A stretch of 41,407 nt of DNA, from contig JAKPKE010000291.1 in the NCBI GenBank assembly GCA_029553855.1, positions 1 through 41,407 on the forward strand. The letters are read 5' to 3'. Origin of the DNA: Bacillota bacterium. Its GTDB lineage: Bacteria > Bacillota > Clostridia > Lutisporales > Lutisporaceae. The first letter of the stretch is position 1. Every line of letters starts with the position of its first letter. Position numbers and translations under genes: made by a program. This document shows positions 10,316 through 19,006 of this stretch, piece by piece. The notes under the pieces are model-generated. The model made no database searches. It saw nothing but the letters and a program-made list of their open reading frames with translations, and was not told the DNA's origin.

Positions 10316-10505
10316 AAGCACACTCCAATATGTCCCCCCATTTTTGCTTTCAGCTCTATTCTACCAGATATGTTAAAGCAAATACCATACCAAATGATAT
10401 AAAAAGTTATGTATAATTATATAAATATTGTTATAATAATTCCAGAGGTAAAGAATACCTTGGTAGTCTGTTATTTACTAAAAATGAATTTTGCGGAGGC
10501 TTATT

Positions 10506-12287
10506 ATGCAAAATAAAGTGTTGCTAAGCGCTGTCAATGCCAAGTTCATACATTCCAGTCCGGCAGTCAGGTATCTGAAGAAATACTGTGATACCCAAAT
10601 AGAAGGCATCGATATTGCCGAATTCAGCATAAACGACAACATTAACAGCATATTGAAAAGGCTTTATAATTCCAATGCCGGCATATACGGATTCTCCTGC
10701 TATATATGGAACATCAGCCTGGTGCTCAGTCTTTGCAGCAGCCTGAAAAAAGCAAAGCCCGAAGCCATAATTATACTGGGAGGCCCGGAAGTATCCTATG
10801 ACTCTGCGGATATCCTGAGCAGCAATAGCTATATCGATTATATAGTTATCGGTGAAGGAGAGGAAACCCTGCGTGAGTTGCTTTGCAGCCTCATAAGCGG
10901 AAAAGGCGGCATATTCAATATAAATGGAATTGCATTCAGAACGGATGAGGAAATTATCGTCAATCCGCCAAGAGCTTACATCGAGGATCTGGACGGCATT
11001 CCTTTCCCATATGACTCTTTTGATGATTTTGAGAATAAAATTGTATATTATGAAACCAGCAGGGGCTGCCCCTTCAACTGCCAGTACTGCCTTTCCTCCA
11101 CTATCCACGGGGTCAGATATTTATCAATGGACAGGGTCAAAAAAGACATTAAAACCTTTGTAAATGCTGGGATAAGGCAGGTGAAATTAGTCGACAGAAC
11201 CTTTAACTGTGATATCAATCGCTCTGTTTTGATAATGGAATATATTATTGGACTTAACTCCGCCACCAACTTCCACTTCGAGATTGCTGCCGATTTGATA
11301 AATGAAAGATTCCTAAGAACGGTGGAAAAGGCGCCTGCCGGCATGTTCCAGTTTGAAATCGGAGTTCAGTCCACCAACCCAGGGACTTTGTCAGAAATAA
11401 AGAGGGTGATGGATTTTGACAAGGTCAGACTTAATGTTATAAAGCTTTTGGGTTTTAAAAACACCCACATACATCTGGATCTTATAGCCGGTCTTCCGTA
11501 TGAGGATACGGAAAGCTTCGAAAAATCTTTCAATGACGTATACTTCCTGAGTGCCGATATGCTGCAGCTTGGGTTCCTGAAGCTCCTGAAAGGCTCCGGG
11601 ATAAGGGAGAAACGCTCTGAGTACGGTATGGAGCATCATGATTTTCCTCCTTATGAGGTAATCAAAACTTCATGGATGTCCTATAAGGACATACTGATGC
11701 TGAAGGACATGGAGCATGTGCTTGAACTGTATTGGAACAGCGGAAAATTCAGAAATGCTTTAAGCTTTCTTTTGCCTGCAATATCGACATCACCTTTTAA
11801 CTTTTACCGCATTCTGTCTGACTATTGGAATTCAAAAGAATACTATAATTCATCCAAGAGCATAAATGAGCTGTTTACCATATTGCATCATTTTGCAGCT
11901 GATTTGTATGCCGACAAGCTTGATTCCGCACAGCTCAGCCTGCTGAATGAATACCTGAAGCTGGATTTTCTGTTGTACGGGAGAAGCGGAAGCATGCCGG
12001 ACGTTATTAATAGGTTTGACCATTCTTCGGTAAAAACAAAAATATCGGAATATATGAAAAGCAGACTCACGGATATGGAAGGTTTTGAATCCTTTAGAAA
12101 TATGCCCATGCGTGAGTTGTTGAAGCATGTAGGCTATGAGGTGTTTACCCGGGATGTATTCGGGGATGTCCCTGAAGCGCGTGAGATGGTCATGTTTTAT
12201 ATCCTGCAGCCGATACCGAACTTCAAAAATCCGTTTTACACCGTTGTCCCCCTTGAGGAAATTAATGAAATACAAATCATTCATTAA
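10506..12287 (+). CDS. B12-binding-domain radical SAM protein with DUF4080 C-terminus
   Basis: A 593-residue protein. Residues 1-130 form a cobalamin-binding-like Rossmann domain (GFSCYIWNISL, IILGGPEVSYD, YIVIGEGEETLREL). The radical SAM core follows, with the [4Fe-4S] triad C188, C192, C195 in SRGCPFNCQYC. About 200 C-terminal residues match the DUF4080 type. The base-off cobalamin motif DxHxxG is not present in the N-terminal domain. The family's substrate is unknown to me; such proteins often modify lipids, tetrapyrroles or RNA. The ATG at 10506 has GCGGAGGC about five bases upstream, and an in-frame TTG at 10491 overlaps that site and was rejected. Its 3' end overlaps the convergent gene by 11 bases. 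Confidence 0.88.
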   Translation: MQNKVLLSAVNAKFIHSSPAVRYLKKYCDTQIEGIDIAEFSINDNINSILKRLYNSNAGIYGFSCYIWNISLVLSLCSSLKKAKPEAIIILGGPEVSYDSADILSSNSYIDYIVIGEGEETLRELLCSLISGKGGIFNINGIAFRTDEEIIVNPPRAYIEDLDGIPFPYDSFDDFENKIVYYETSRGCPFNCQYCLSSTIHGVRYLSMDRVKKDIKTFVNAGIRQVKLVDRTFNCDINRSVLIMEYIIGLNSATNFHFEIAADLINERFLRTVEKAPAGMFQFEIGVQSTNPGTLSEIKRVMDFDKVRLNVIKLLGFKNTHIHLDLIAGLPYEDTESFEKSFNDVYFLSADMLQLGFLKLLKGSGIREKRSEYGMEHHDFPPYEVIKTSWMSYKDILMLKDMEHVLELYWNSGKFRNALSFLLPAISTSPFNFYRILSDYWNSKEYYNSSKSINELFTILHHFAADLYADKLDSAQLSLLNEYLKLDFLLYGRSGSMPDVINRFDHSSVKTKISEYMKSRLTDMEGFESFRNMPMRELLKHVGYEVFTRDVFGDVPEAREMVMFYILQPIPNFKNPFYTVVPLEEINEIQIIH

Positions 12288-12975
12288 TTTTTCTGTAGAA
12301 ATTCATGAGGCATCCGGCCGTAGTTTTCTGAGCCAGCGGGAAGGTGCGGTCTGCGATTCTGTAAAATTTCTCAGAGGGATTTTTTATCAGGGAATATTTG
12401 CTGTATGCTTCAATAGCTTCCTTCGCATTTCTGTCTATATATTCAAAGGGGCTATCCAGATATATTCCTCCGCCGAAAGCAGAATAATGAAAAAAGTTGT
12501 CATGAACCTTACAAATCCACTGTTCGTACTTTCTGTGACTCTTAAGGAGCTTAACGCTCCCGTGCTGCGGAATGGTAGAATCCTGAACAAGATGCAGTGC
12601 TGCCCCCAGATAGAACATGGCCTTTTCCTTGTCTCCGCAATCCCAGTGTACCAGTGCACACCCGTAATACTTGGCAAACCTCTGTTTTGACGACTTGCAG
12701 CCATATAAACCCTTATGAGTATACGGATTATAAAAATGCTCCCTGCTTCTGAAGTCCTGGTCAGCCCATACAACTCCATCCCGGAGATAATCCCTGTACA
12801 TGGTGAAAAATCCAAAAGCTTCATAATATCCGTCGCTTTTCAGAATCCTGATCGCTTGCTCATTTATATATATATGAACCTCGCACAGTGTCTTTATAAA
12901 TATTTTCTTTAAAGGATTCACGGCCCATAATATAGTCTTGAAGGTTTTGCCGTATGCCTGCTCCATAATACTCAT
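12277..12975 (-). CDS. Zinc-dependent phospholipase C-like protein
   Basis: A 232-residue protein of the zinc-dependent phospholipase C family (alpha-toxin N-domain fold). Likely metal ligands can be read: H34 (VHIYINEQA), D72/D74 (WADQDF), H80, H128 and D132 (LGAALHLVQD), H138 (IPQHGS), and H147/E151. Secreted toxins of this family have a signal peptide and a tryptophan at the mature N-terminus; here neither is evident and the N-terminus is short and basic. It is therefore probably a cytoplasmic or membrane-associated relative, not a secreted toxin. GGAG lies eight bases before the ATG. It converges on and slightly overlaps the radical SAM gene. Confidence 0.85.
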   Translation of the reverse strand: MSIMEQAYGKTFKTILWAVNPLKKIFIKTLCEVHIYINEQAIRILKSDGYYEAFGFFTMYRDYLRDGVVWADQDFRSREHFYNPYTHKGLYGCKSSKQRFAKYYGCALVHWDCGDKEKAMFYLGAALHLVQDSTIPQHGSVKLLKSHRKYEQWICKVHDNFFHYSAFGGGIYLDSPFEYIDRNAKEAIEAYSKYSLIKNPSEKFYRIADRTFPLAQKTTAGCLMNFYRKINE

Positions 12976-13076
12976 GCTTTCATCTCCATAACCTATACTA
13001 TATCATTAATTATATATTAAGGATATTAATTTATTATTTTTCAACTGTCGTTTAATATTCGCCCGGCCTGCTCATC

Positions 13077-13105
13077 TTTACAAATAATGACTGTAAAGCT
13101 ATAAT
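13077..13105 (+). promoter_or_regulatory. Sigma-A promoter of the M29 aminopeptidase gene
   Basis: TTTACA at 13077-13082 and TATAAT at 13100-13105 are separated by 17 bases. The pair lies 33 bases upstream of the start codon, which leaves a short leader containing GAGAGGGG. Confidence 0.75.
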
Positions 13106-13137
13106 AAAATTATATTTTTATGAGAGGGGTATTATTA

Positions 13138-14253
13138 ATGAAGGATCTTAGAATTATTCAGATGGCCGGGAATCTTCTGCATTATTCCGTAGAACTTAAG
13201 GCAGGAGAGAGTATTCTTATTGAACTATATGACTCCGGTGAAGAATTAGCATCAGAACTTATCAAAGAAGTATACCGGATTGGAGGCAAACCTTACCTGT
13301 CGGTTAAAAGCAGGGCACTCCTGAGGGAATTGATACTGGGTACGGATGCCGAGCTTATGAGCGCAACTGCACGCTACGAAGCGGAAAGAATGAAGGATAT
13401 GCATGCATACATAGGCATAAGAGGTGCTTTAAACTCTTCCGACTGGTCCGATATTCCCAGTGAAAAAATGAGGTATTACCAGCTCAATTGGTCGAAACCG
13501 GTACACCTTGATATCAGAGTGCCAAAAACAAAATGGTGCGTAATGAGATACCCTAATGATTCGATGGCACAGATGGCAAATATGAGCACCGAACAGTTCG
13601 AAAACTTCTATTTCAATGTATGCAACCTGGACTATGCAAAAATGTCCAAATCTATGGATCCACTTATAGAACTGATGGAAAAAACAGATAGGGTAAGGAT
13701 TAAAGGTGCCGGCACCGACTTAAGCTTCTCTATAAAAGGTCTGCCCGCCATAAAATGCGACGGCAAATTCAACATTCCGGACGGGGAAGTATATTCTGCT
13801 CCGGTAAAAGACTCTGTCAACGGATATATAACTTATAATACACAGTCGGAATACCAGGGATATACTTATGAAAACATAAGGCTGGAATTCAAGGATGGGA
13901 AAATCATCAATGCCACTGCAAATGATACCGAGAAAATCAACAAAGTATTCGATATTGACGAAGGCGCAAGGTATGTAGGTGAATTTGCATTGGGGGTCAA
14001 TCCCTACATAATAAAGCCGATGAAGGATACACTATTTGATGAAAAAATAATGGGGAGCTTTCACTTTACCCCGGGGGATGCCTACGACAAATGCTTCAAC
14101 GGCAACAAATCGGCAATTCATTGGGACCTTGTAAACATACAGACCCCGGAATACGGCGGAGGCGAAATCTGGTTTGATGATGTGCTTATCAGAAAAGACG
14201 GCAAATTCGTCCTCAAAGAACTGGATGTACTGAACCCTGAAAAATTAAAGTAG
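13138..14253 (+). CDS. M29-family metallo-aminopeptidase (AmpS/thermophilic type)
   Basis: A 371-residue cytoplasmic aminopeptidase that removes N-terminal residues from peptides with two bound metal ions. By comparison with the Thermus AmpT ligands, the candidates here are E217 (IPDGEVYSAPV), E282 (GEFALGVN), H309 and Y316 (FHFTPGDAYDKC), and H328 and D330 (AIHWDLV). The ATG at 13138 has GAGAGGGG about nine bases upstream; the earlier in-frame ATG at 13120 overlaps this site. The gene has its own sigma-A promoter and terminator, so it is a single-gene unit. Confidence 0.93.
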   Translation: MKDLRIIQMAGNLLHYSVELKAGESILIELYDSGEELASELIKEVYRIGGKPYLSVKSRALLRELILGTDAELMSATARYEAERMKDMHAYIGIRGALNSSDWSDIPSEKMRYYQLNWSKPVHLDIRVPKTKWCVMRYPNDSMAQMANMSTEQFENFYFNVCNLDYAKMSKSMDPLIELMEKTDRVRIKGAGTDLSFSIKGLPAIKCDGKFNIPDGEVYSAPVKDSVNGYITYNTQSEYQGYTYENIRLEFKDGKIINATANDTEKINKVFDIDEGARYVGEFALGVNPYIIKPMKDTLFDEKIMGSFHFTPGDAYDKCFNGNKSAIHWDLVNIQTPEYGGGEIWFDDVLIRKDGKFVLKELDVLNPEKLK

Positions 14254-14260
14254 AAATCAT

Positions 14261-14292
14261 AAAGGCACGGACAGTTCCGTGCCTTTATTCTT
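14261..14292 (+). terminator. Terminator after the M29 aminopeptidase
   Basis: AAAGGCACGGA (14261-14271) pairs with TCCGTGCCTTT (14276-14286) around CAGT, followed by a T-rich tail. It lies between two convergent genes and is symmetric enough to serve both directions. Confidence 0.88.
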
Positions 14293-14303
14293 ATTCCTGA
14301 TTG

Positions 14304-15215
14304 TTAATTACTGCTTTTTATCACGTTGATTTCTGCTTTCAGGTTCATCATATCCTTTTCCAGAAGCTTTTCGCATAAATCTTTGAATATTTCATTAATA
14401 TCCTCGAAGGACCTTTCCGTCTCATCCACAAGCTTGCTTACTTCCTCCGAAGATTCCTCGAAGCCTGACAGCCGCAGATATTTTCTAACTATCTCGCCAA
14501 AGGCGTCAATATAATAATAGAAAAACTTCCTTACATAGGCAAGCCCCTCCGGGTTGGTCCTGACTTCTTCTATTATCTTCTCCCCCGTACGGCATACAGC
14601 TTCTATTCTTGCCCTGATGTCTGCATCCTTAATACCGCCTATGTCCTTCCTTATGGCATCAAGTTTCCCGGAGGCATCCTTAATAAGGTTTTCCAGGGAA
14701 TCGTTTTCTTTCTGTCCTTCCTTATCCTCTTCCGTTGCTTTTTCGGCAGCCCTTCGCCTGAAACTATTCACAATGCCGGAAATAACTCCTGCTGTCAGCA
14801 TAATCCCAAAACCGGCTGCACCTATTACACCTGCATAAAACAGGTTGCCTATTGCGAGAGCGACAATTGCGGGTATTATGGTCAATATAAACAATACGAT
14901 ATAGAAATCCTTGTTATTGCCTTCACCGGGCTGCTTTCCGCCGCCCGCTTCCTTGGCCGTATCGTCGGCATTGGTGTCCGGTCGTTTCCTGGATTCTTTC
15001 TCCCTGCCTTCAGTTTTTATTTCCGAAGGCTCTCTGGGCGCGTTCTCAGCCGTGTGTGAGCTGCCGGAAGCCAAACCTATGCCGGAAATCAGCCCGAATA
15101 AAATATTAAATACCACACCTATTGTTTTGATTGCCAGAACAATAGAAAAGGATACTATTCCAAATATTAGACCTGCCAGAGAGTAAATGCCCCTGCCGCA
15201 TCTTCTTTGTCTCAT
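14304..15215 (-). CDS. XpaC-like membrane protein (PF10112-type)
   Basis: A protein of about 303 residues with two membrane regions (about 12-50 and a pair at 102-150). These are separated by an acidic and basic low-complexity linker rich in E, K, D and G. The cytoplasmic C-terminal helical domain (about 170-300), with EGLAYVRKFFYYYIDAFGEI, is what I recognise from the 5-bromo-4-chloroindolyl-phosphate hydrolysis (XpaC) family. Its true role is unknown; relatives often sit beside TelA/toxic-anion resistance genes, which is not the case here. The ATG at 15215 has GGGAG nine bases upstream; an ATG at 15221 is only three bases from it. Confidence 0.75.
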   Translation of the reverse strand: MRQRRCGRGIYSLAGLIFGIVSFSIVLAIKTIGVVFNILFGLISGIGLASGSSHTAENAPREPSEIKTEGREKESRKRPDTNADDTAKEAGGGKQPGEGNNKDFYIVLFILTIIPAIVALAIGNLFYAGVIGAAGFGIMLTAGVISGIVNSFRRRAAEKATEEDKEGQKENDSLENLIKDASGKLDAIRKDIGGIKDADIRARIEAVCRTGEKIIEEVRTNPEGLAYVRKFFYYYIDAFGEIVRKYLRLSGFEESSEEVSKLVDETERSFEDINEIFKDLCEKLLEKDMMNLKAEINVIKSSN

Positions 15216-15368
15216 TATCATCCGCTCCCGTTAATTAATTTACTTCCATATCTATATATACTATAATTGTCCCTTATTTGTTTCAAAAATACATTAATAT
15301 TTATCATGTATTTTTTCTGCTTTTATTCGCATAATAATTATACCGTATATTAAGGAGGAATTGTTGCA

Positions 15369-15530
15369 ATGAAGCATTCAAAAGGAACGGGAAACACTCA
15401 TAATACAGGAGGCAAAGGAAATATTGATGAAGGCGGAAATGTAACGACCAGAATACCATATACTGATTCAATATCTGTGCCTGCACCAGAGGGCACAACA
15501 AAAAAACGCGGCAAGAATAAAGGAAAGTGA
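15369..15530 (+). CDS. 53-residue hydrophilic protein, unrecognised
   Basis: A short open frame from ATG 15369 to TGA 15530 encodes a 53-residue protein. It is rich in Gly, Asn, Thr and Lys (begins MKHSKGTGNTHNTGGKGN, ends KKRGKNKGK) and has no hydrophobic stretch or cysteine. Support for translation is a canonical AAGGAGG about ten bases before the ATG, and a strong intrinsic terminator whose stem begins at the last codons. Codons look like those of neighbours. I do not recognise a family. The composition recalls small spore or nucleoid-associated proteins, but no SASP signature is present, so function is unassigned. Confidence 0.65.
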   Translation: MKHSKGTGNTHNTGGKGNIDEGGNVTTRIPYTDSISVPAPEGTTKKRGKNKGK

Positions 15531-15555
15531 TAGGTTTTCACCTATCACTTTTTAA
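15524..15555 (+). terminator. Terminator after the 53-residue gene
   Basis: A 12-base-pair perfect stem, AAAGTGATAGGT (15524-15535) with ACCTATCACTTT (15540-15551), has a four-base loop and is followed by Ts. The stop codon of the small gene is inside the 5' arm. It lies directly against the convergent DUF975 gene. Confidence 0.9.
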
Positions 15556-15556
15556 T

Positions 15557-16240
15557 TTATACGCTGCAGCTTTCCTTCAAATCAAGATAGAAATTGGCTT
15601 TTGCCGCCCTGTAATATGGAACGACGTATATCATTCCCAAACCAAATGTTATAATCCCAATCAAAACCCATCCCAGGAAGCTCATACAAAACCTGAAAAA
15701 CCTCATTTTATGGCCATACATCATTTCCTTGCTTTTTCTTATTGCCTCCATGGCTCCGATTTCGGGTTCGTCATTTACTATATAATAGGCCATTGAATAG
15801 CTTATACCGGCAATAATACCGGGTATAATAAAAAGCAGTGTCCATAGCAGTGTAAAAAGTACTATTAACAAGTTCAATACAAAGTTTGTTTTAAATAAAC
15901 TGAATCCTGAAAACATGTCAGTGAATTCAGCAGGTTCGTACCTCGCCAGCTTAAGGAAATATGCGGCTATGCCGAATTCGACCGGTCCGCCTATTATCAG
16001 AGCTACAATTGACATCAGATTATTAAAGGAACTACTTGCTGCTGCTTCCCTGACAATTCTGCCGTTCTCCCATACATATTTCACCATGGCATTGGCTCCA
16101 CTATTCGATGTGAATGCGTCTACCATAAGCCAGGCTACTACTGTTATTGCAATAGCCACGAGCCACCTGCCGTCAAGATTCTCTTTTGCTGATATTTTCA
16201 GTTCATAAGGCTCCCTATACCTTCTCATTCCCTCAGTCAT
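15557..16240 (-). CDS. DUF975 family integral membrane protein
   Basis: A 227-residue membrane protein with about five spans (near 26-42, 70-98, 116-150, 185-205). It carries the DUF975 hallmark FIIPGIIAGISYSMAYYI followed by an NDEPEIGAMEAIRKSKEMM cytoplasmic stretch. The family is widespread in Firmicutes with unknown function. GAGGGGG lies seven bases before the ATG. It is downstream of spoIVA on the same strand, but a hairpin at 16331-16369 separates the two, so an independent promoter in the AT-rich 16241-16330 gap is likely. Confidence 0.85.
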   Translation of the reverse strand: MTEGMRRYREPYELKISAKENLDGRWLVAIAITVVAWLMVDAFTSNSGANAMVKYVWENGRIVREAAASSSFNNLMSIVALIIGGPVEFGIAAYFLKLARYEPAEFTDMFSGFSLFKTNFVLNLLIVLFTLLWTLLFIIPGIIAGISYSMAYYIVNDEPEIGAMEAIRKSKEMMYGHKMRFFRFCMSFLGWVLIGIITFGLGMIYVVPYYRAAKANFYLDLKESCSV

Positions 16241-16330
16241 CGTATAACCCCCTCAATTATTTATGTATTTTCATTTACTGTGCTTATACTTAAATACTAC
16301 TTTATATGCAAAAATGTTTCAAACTTTTTG

Positions 16331-16369
16331 AAAAATTTAGCGTTCCGTTGATTAATCAGCCGGAACGCC
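16331..16369 (-). terminator. Terminator after spoIVA
   Basis: On the minus strand, GCGTTCCG (16361-16368) pairs with CGGAACGC (16340-16347) with a further self-complementary TGATTAATCA in the loop, followed by TAAATTTTT. It begins about 17 bases after the spoIVA stop. Confidence 0.8.
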
Positions 16370-16385
16370 TAATGTTGCTCATCCT

Positions 16386-17864
16386 CTATATTATTATGCA
16401 TATGAGGCTGCCCCTGTTATCGTTTACAACCCTCTGCAGCGTAAGCTGCAGCTTGTTCTGGATATCATCGGGCATTTTATACAGCTTGCCCTGGAGTTCC
16501 TCCTTTACCATATCGTACAGGGACTTTCCGAACATGTTGGATTCCCATATTTTCTGCGGACTGTTCTCAAACTCTTCCATAAAGTATTTGATGAACTCCT
16601 CACTTTGTTTTTCTGTCCCGACTATTGGAGCAATTTCGGTCTCTATATCTGTTTTTATTATGTGCAGGGATGGGGCGCTCGCCCTCAGCCTGACGCCGAA
16701 CTTGCTGCCCTGCTTTACAATTACGGGTTCTTCAAGCTTGATCTCTTCTACGGAAGGCGCCACCATTCCATATCCATACTCCTTGACATCCCCCAGGGCA
16801 GATTTGACTTTATCATACTCACGCTTTGACTGGGCAAGTTCCTTCACAAGTGAAATCAACTGGTAATCCCCCTCCAAGGTATAACCGGAGACTTCCCCCA
16901 GTATTCTGAAGAAAAGCCCTTCACTCAGTTCCATAGTAATATTTACTACTCCTTCTCCCAGGCGCATATCTGATATCTCAATCCCCTGAAGGTTCTCCGC
17001 ACCGTCAAACCTCCCTATTGCATCGCCAATGTCCCTTATTCTGTTTACTTCACTGATATTGCTTCTGATACTGTCCACTATGTCCTTTTTCAGCCAGTGT
17101 TCCAGCTCTAATGTATCCATCCATCTGGGCAAATGGAAGTTAATCTCCCTTGCAGGGAATTCGAAAAGAATCTTTCCCAGGATTCCCTCCAAATCACTTA
17201 TTTCCATTTTCAAAGCATCAACTATTATAACAGGAGTGCTGTATTTTGTTTCAAGGGCTTCCCTAAGCTCAATCGTTTCCTGTGCACCGGGCTTTGCGGA
17301 ATTCAGCAGTATTATAAAAGGCTTCTCCAGCTCTTTCAGCTCTTTTATTACTCTTTCTTCCGCTTCAATATAACTTCTCCTCGGAAGATCCGTTATTGAA
17401 CCGTCGGTGGTGACTACAAGTCCTATTGTGGAATGATCCGTAATAACCTTTCTTGTTCCGATTTCAGCAGCCTCTTCAAAGGGTATCCTTTCTTCAAACC
17501 ACGGTGTATTGACCATTCTCGGACTGCTGTCCTCCAGATGCCCCATTGCACCCTCCACTAAGTATCCTACACAATCAACCAGCCTGACCTTGAATTTCGC
17601 ATTGTCCCTTAAAGTCAGCTCAACAGGGTCATTAGGTACGAATTTCGGCTCTGTAGTCATTATTGTTTTTCCGTTTGCGCTTTGAGGAAGCTCATCACGG
17701 GTTCTTTCCTTTTTAAATTCATTATCCATATTAGGAAGAACAATCAAATCCATAAATCTTTTTATGAAGGTGGATTTTCCTGTCCTGACAGGCCCCACAA
17801 CTCCTATGTAAATGCTGCCTTCGGTTCTTTCCGCTATATCTCGATATACATCGTATTCTTCCAC
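16386..17864 (-). CDS. spoIVA: Stage IV sporulation protein A (spore coat morphogenetic ATPase)
   Basis: A 492-residue SpoIVA, exactly the length of the Bacillus subtilis protein. It polymerises in the mother cell on the forespore surface in an ATP-dependent way and forms the basement layer of the spore coat; it is also needed for cortex formation. Walker A GPVRTGKST lies at 24-32. The conserved C-terminus (NKLQLTLQRVVNDNRGSLICIII) that anchors it at the forespore is intact. The start is GTG with GGAGG seven bases upstream. This gene is strong evidence that the host forms endospores. It has its own promoter-like site and terminator. Confidence 0.97.
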   Translation of the reverse strand: MEEYDVYRDIAERTEGSIYIGVVGPVRTGKSTFIKRFMDLIVLPNMDNEFKKERTRDELPQSANGKTIMTTEPKFVPNDPVELTLRDNAKFKVRLVDCVGYLVEGAMGHLEDSSPRMVNTPWFEERIPFEEAAEIGTRKVITDHSTIGLVVTTDGSITDLPRRSYIEAEERVIKELKELEKPFIILLNSAKPGAQETIELREALETKYSTPVIIVDALKMEISDLEGILGKILFEFPAREINFHLPRWMDTLELEHWLKKDIVDSIRSNISEVNRIRDIGDAIGRFDGAENLQGIEISDMRLGEGVVNITMELSEGLFFRILGEVSGYTLEGDYQLISLVKELAQSKREYDKVKSALGDVKEYGYGMVAPSVEEIKLEEPVIVKQGSKFGVRLRASAPSLHIIKTDIETEIAPIVGTEKQSEEFIKYFMEEFENSPQKIWESNMFGKSLYDMVKEELQGKLYKMPDDIQNKLQLTLQRVVNDNRGSLICIII

Positions 17865-17914
17865 ACTCTTCCCTCCTTAATAATGTTGAAATAATTGCAT
17901 AGCCGCCTTCTTTA

Positions 17915-17945
17915 AATGTATATGTGCATGTGCGGTTTTTATTAC
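17915..17945 (-). promoter_or_regulatory. Candidate sigma-E promoter of spoIVA
   Basis: On the minus strand TATACATT (17922-17915) matches the sigma-E -10 consensus CATACANT in all but its first base. GTAATAA (17945-17939) at a spacing of about 16 bases resembles the ATA-containing -35. It lies about 50 bases upstream of the GTG, after the gpsA terminator. Dependence of spoIVA on sigma-E is known from Bacillus; the site itself is a visual match. Confidence 0.45.
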
Positions 17946-17946
17946 T

Positions 17947-17969
17947 AAAAAAGCGGCTATACAGCCGCC
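17947..17969 (-). terminator. Terminator after gpsA
   Basis: On the minus strand GCGGCT (17968-17963) pairs with AGCCGC (17958-17953) around a GTAT loop and is followed by TTTTTT. It directly follows the gpsA stop codon and closes the long minus-strand cluster. Confidence 0.88.
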
Positions 17970-18995
17970 CTACCAATTAAAGATTTTATTCTCCGCCAGT
18001 TCTTCCATCTCGTGAGTTCTGGATCTCATGGTCAGATTCATTATCGAATTCTTTATATCTGCCTTATTGAAAAGCAGACTATATATTTCCTGGGTAATGG
18101 GCATTTCTACTTTCTGTCTATGGGCCAGCTGACGTGCTGATTTGGTGGTTCTCACACCTTCCACCACCATTTTTGTACCCCCAAGCACCTCATCTACTGA
18201 TTTGCCCTGCCCGATTGCCATTCCCGCCTTTCTGTTCCTGCTATGCATACTCGTACAGGTAACTATAAGATCTCCGATGCCGGACAATCCGGCAAAGGTG
18301 CTCCTGCTTGCTCCCAGAGACTCGCCCAGCCTCGCCATTTCAACAATGCCTCTGGTCATTACTGCAGCCTTTGTATTGTCCCCCAGTCCAAGACCGTCAA
18401 TAATGCCGGCACCTAAGGCAATAATATTCTTCAATGCTCCGCCCAGCTCCACCCCTACAATATCCGGATTGGTATATACCCTGAACAACGGTGCCATAAA
18501 TATGTCCTGAATATATTCGGCCACTGCTTTTTTTTGTGACGATGCCACCACGGCAGTGGGAATGCCTTTGGCAACTTCCTCCGCATGGCTGGGTCCGGAA
18601 ACCACTGCCACTTCGTTTTCCGGCATAAGCTCCTTTATTATTTCCGACATTCTGAGCAGGGTGTCATTTTCTATCCCTTTTGCAAGGCTGACTATTACCT
18701 GCTCCTTTGAAACAAGCCCTTTTATCCTGCAGCATATATCCCTCATGGCATGGGAGGGAGAGGCAAGTACGATTACTTCGCTTCCTCTGCAGCAATACTC
18801 AATGTCGGAAGACACAAGAATATTGTCCGCCAGAAGCGTACCTGGAAGGTAATAATAGTTCTCTCTTGTACTTCTGATTTTTTCAATTAGCTTGTCGTCT
18901 CTGGCCCAAAGCTTTATATTCATGCCCTTTCCTGCCAGAAGCACCGCTATGGCAGTACCCCAGCTGCCTGCCCCAATAATAGAAATATTCTCCAT
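17970..18995 (-). CDS. gpsA: NAD(P)H-dependent glycerol-3-phosphate dehydrogenase
   Basis: A 341-residue cytosolic enzyme reducing dihydroxyacetone phosphate to sn-glycerol-3-phosphate, the backbone for phospholipids. The N-terminal nucleotide-binding loop GAGSWG is at 8-13, SGPSHAEEVA is in the middle, and the catalytic-lysine region ELGGALKNIIALGAG is in the helical C-terminal domain. The frame remains open upstream through the plsY region, but the ATG at 18995 with GGGGG seven bases upstream gives the family N-terminus. It follows plsY with a short overlap, so product (G3P) and consumer (PlsY) are made together. Confidence 0.97.
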   Translation of the reverse strand: MENISIIGAGSWGTAIAVLLAGKGMNIKLWARDDKLIEKIRSTRENYYYLPGTLLADNILVSSDIEYCCRGSEVIVLASPSHAMRDICCRIKGLVSKEQVIVSLAKGIENDTLLRMSEIIKELMPENEVAVVSGPSHAEEVAKGIPTAVVASSQKKAVAEYIQDIFMAPLFRVYTNPDIVGVELGGALKNIIALGAGIIDGLGLGDNTKAAVMTRGIVEMARLGESLGASRSTFAGLSGIGDLIVTCTSMHSRNRKAGMAIGQGKSVDEVLGGTKMVVEGVRTTKSARQLAHRQKVEMPITQEIYSLLFNKADIKNSIMNLTMRSRTHEMEELAENKIFNW

Positions 18996-19006
18996 CTTTT
19001 GTCCCC

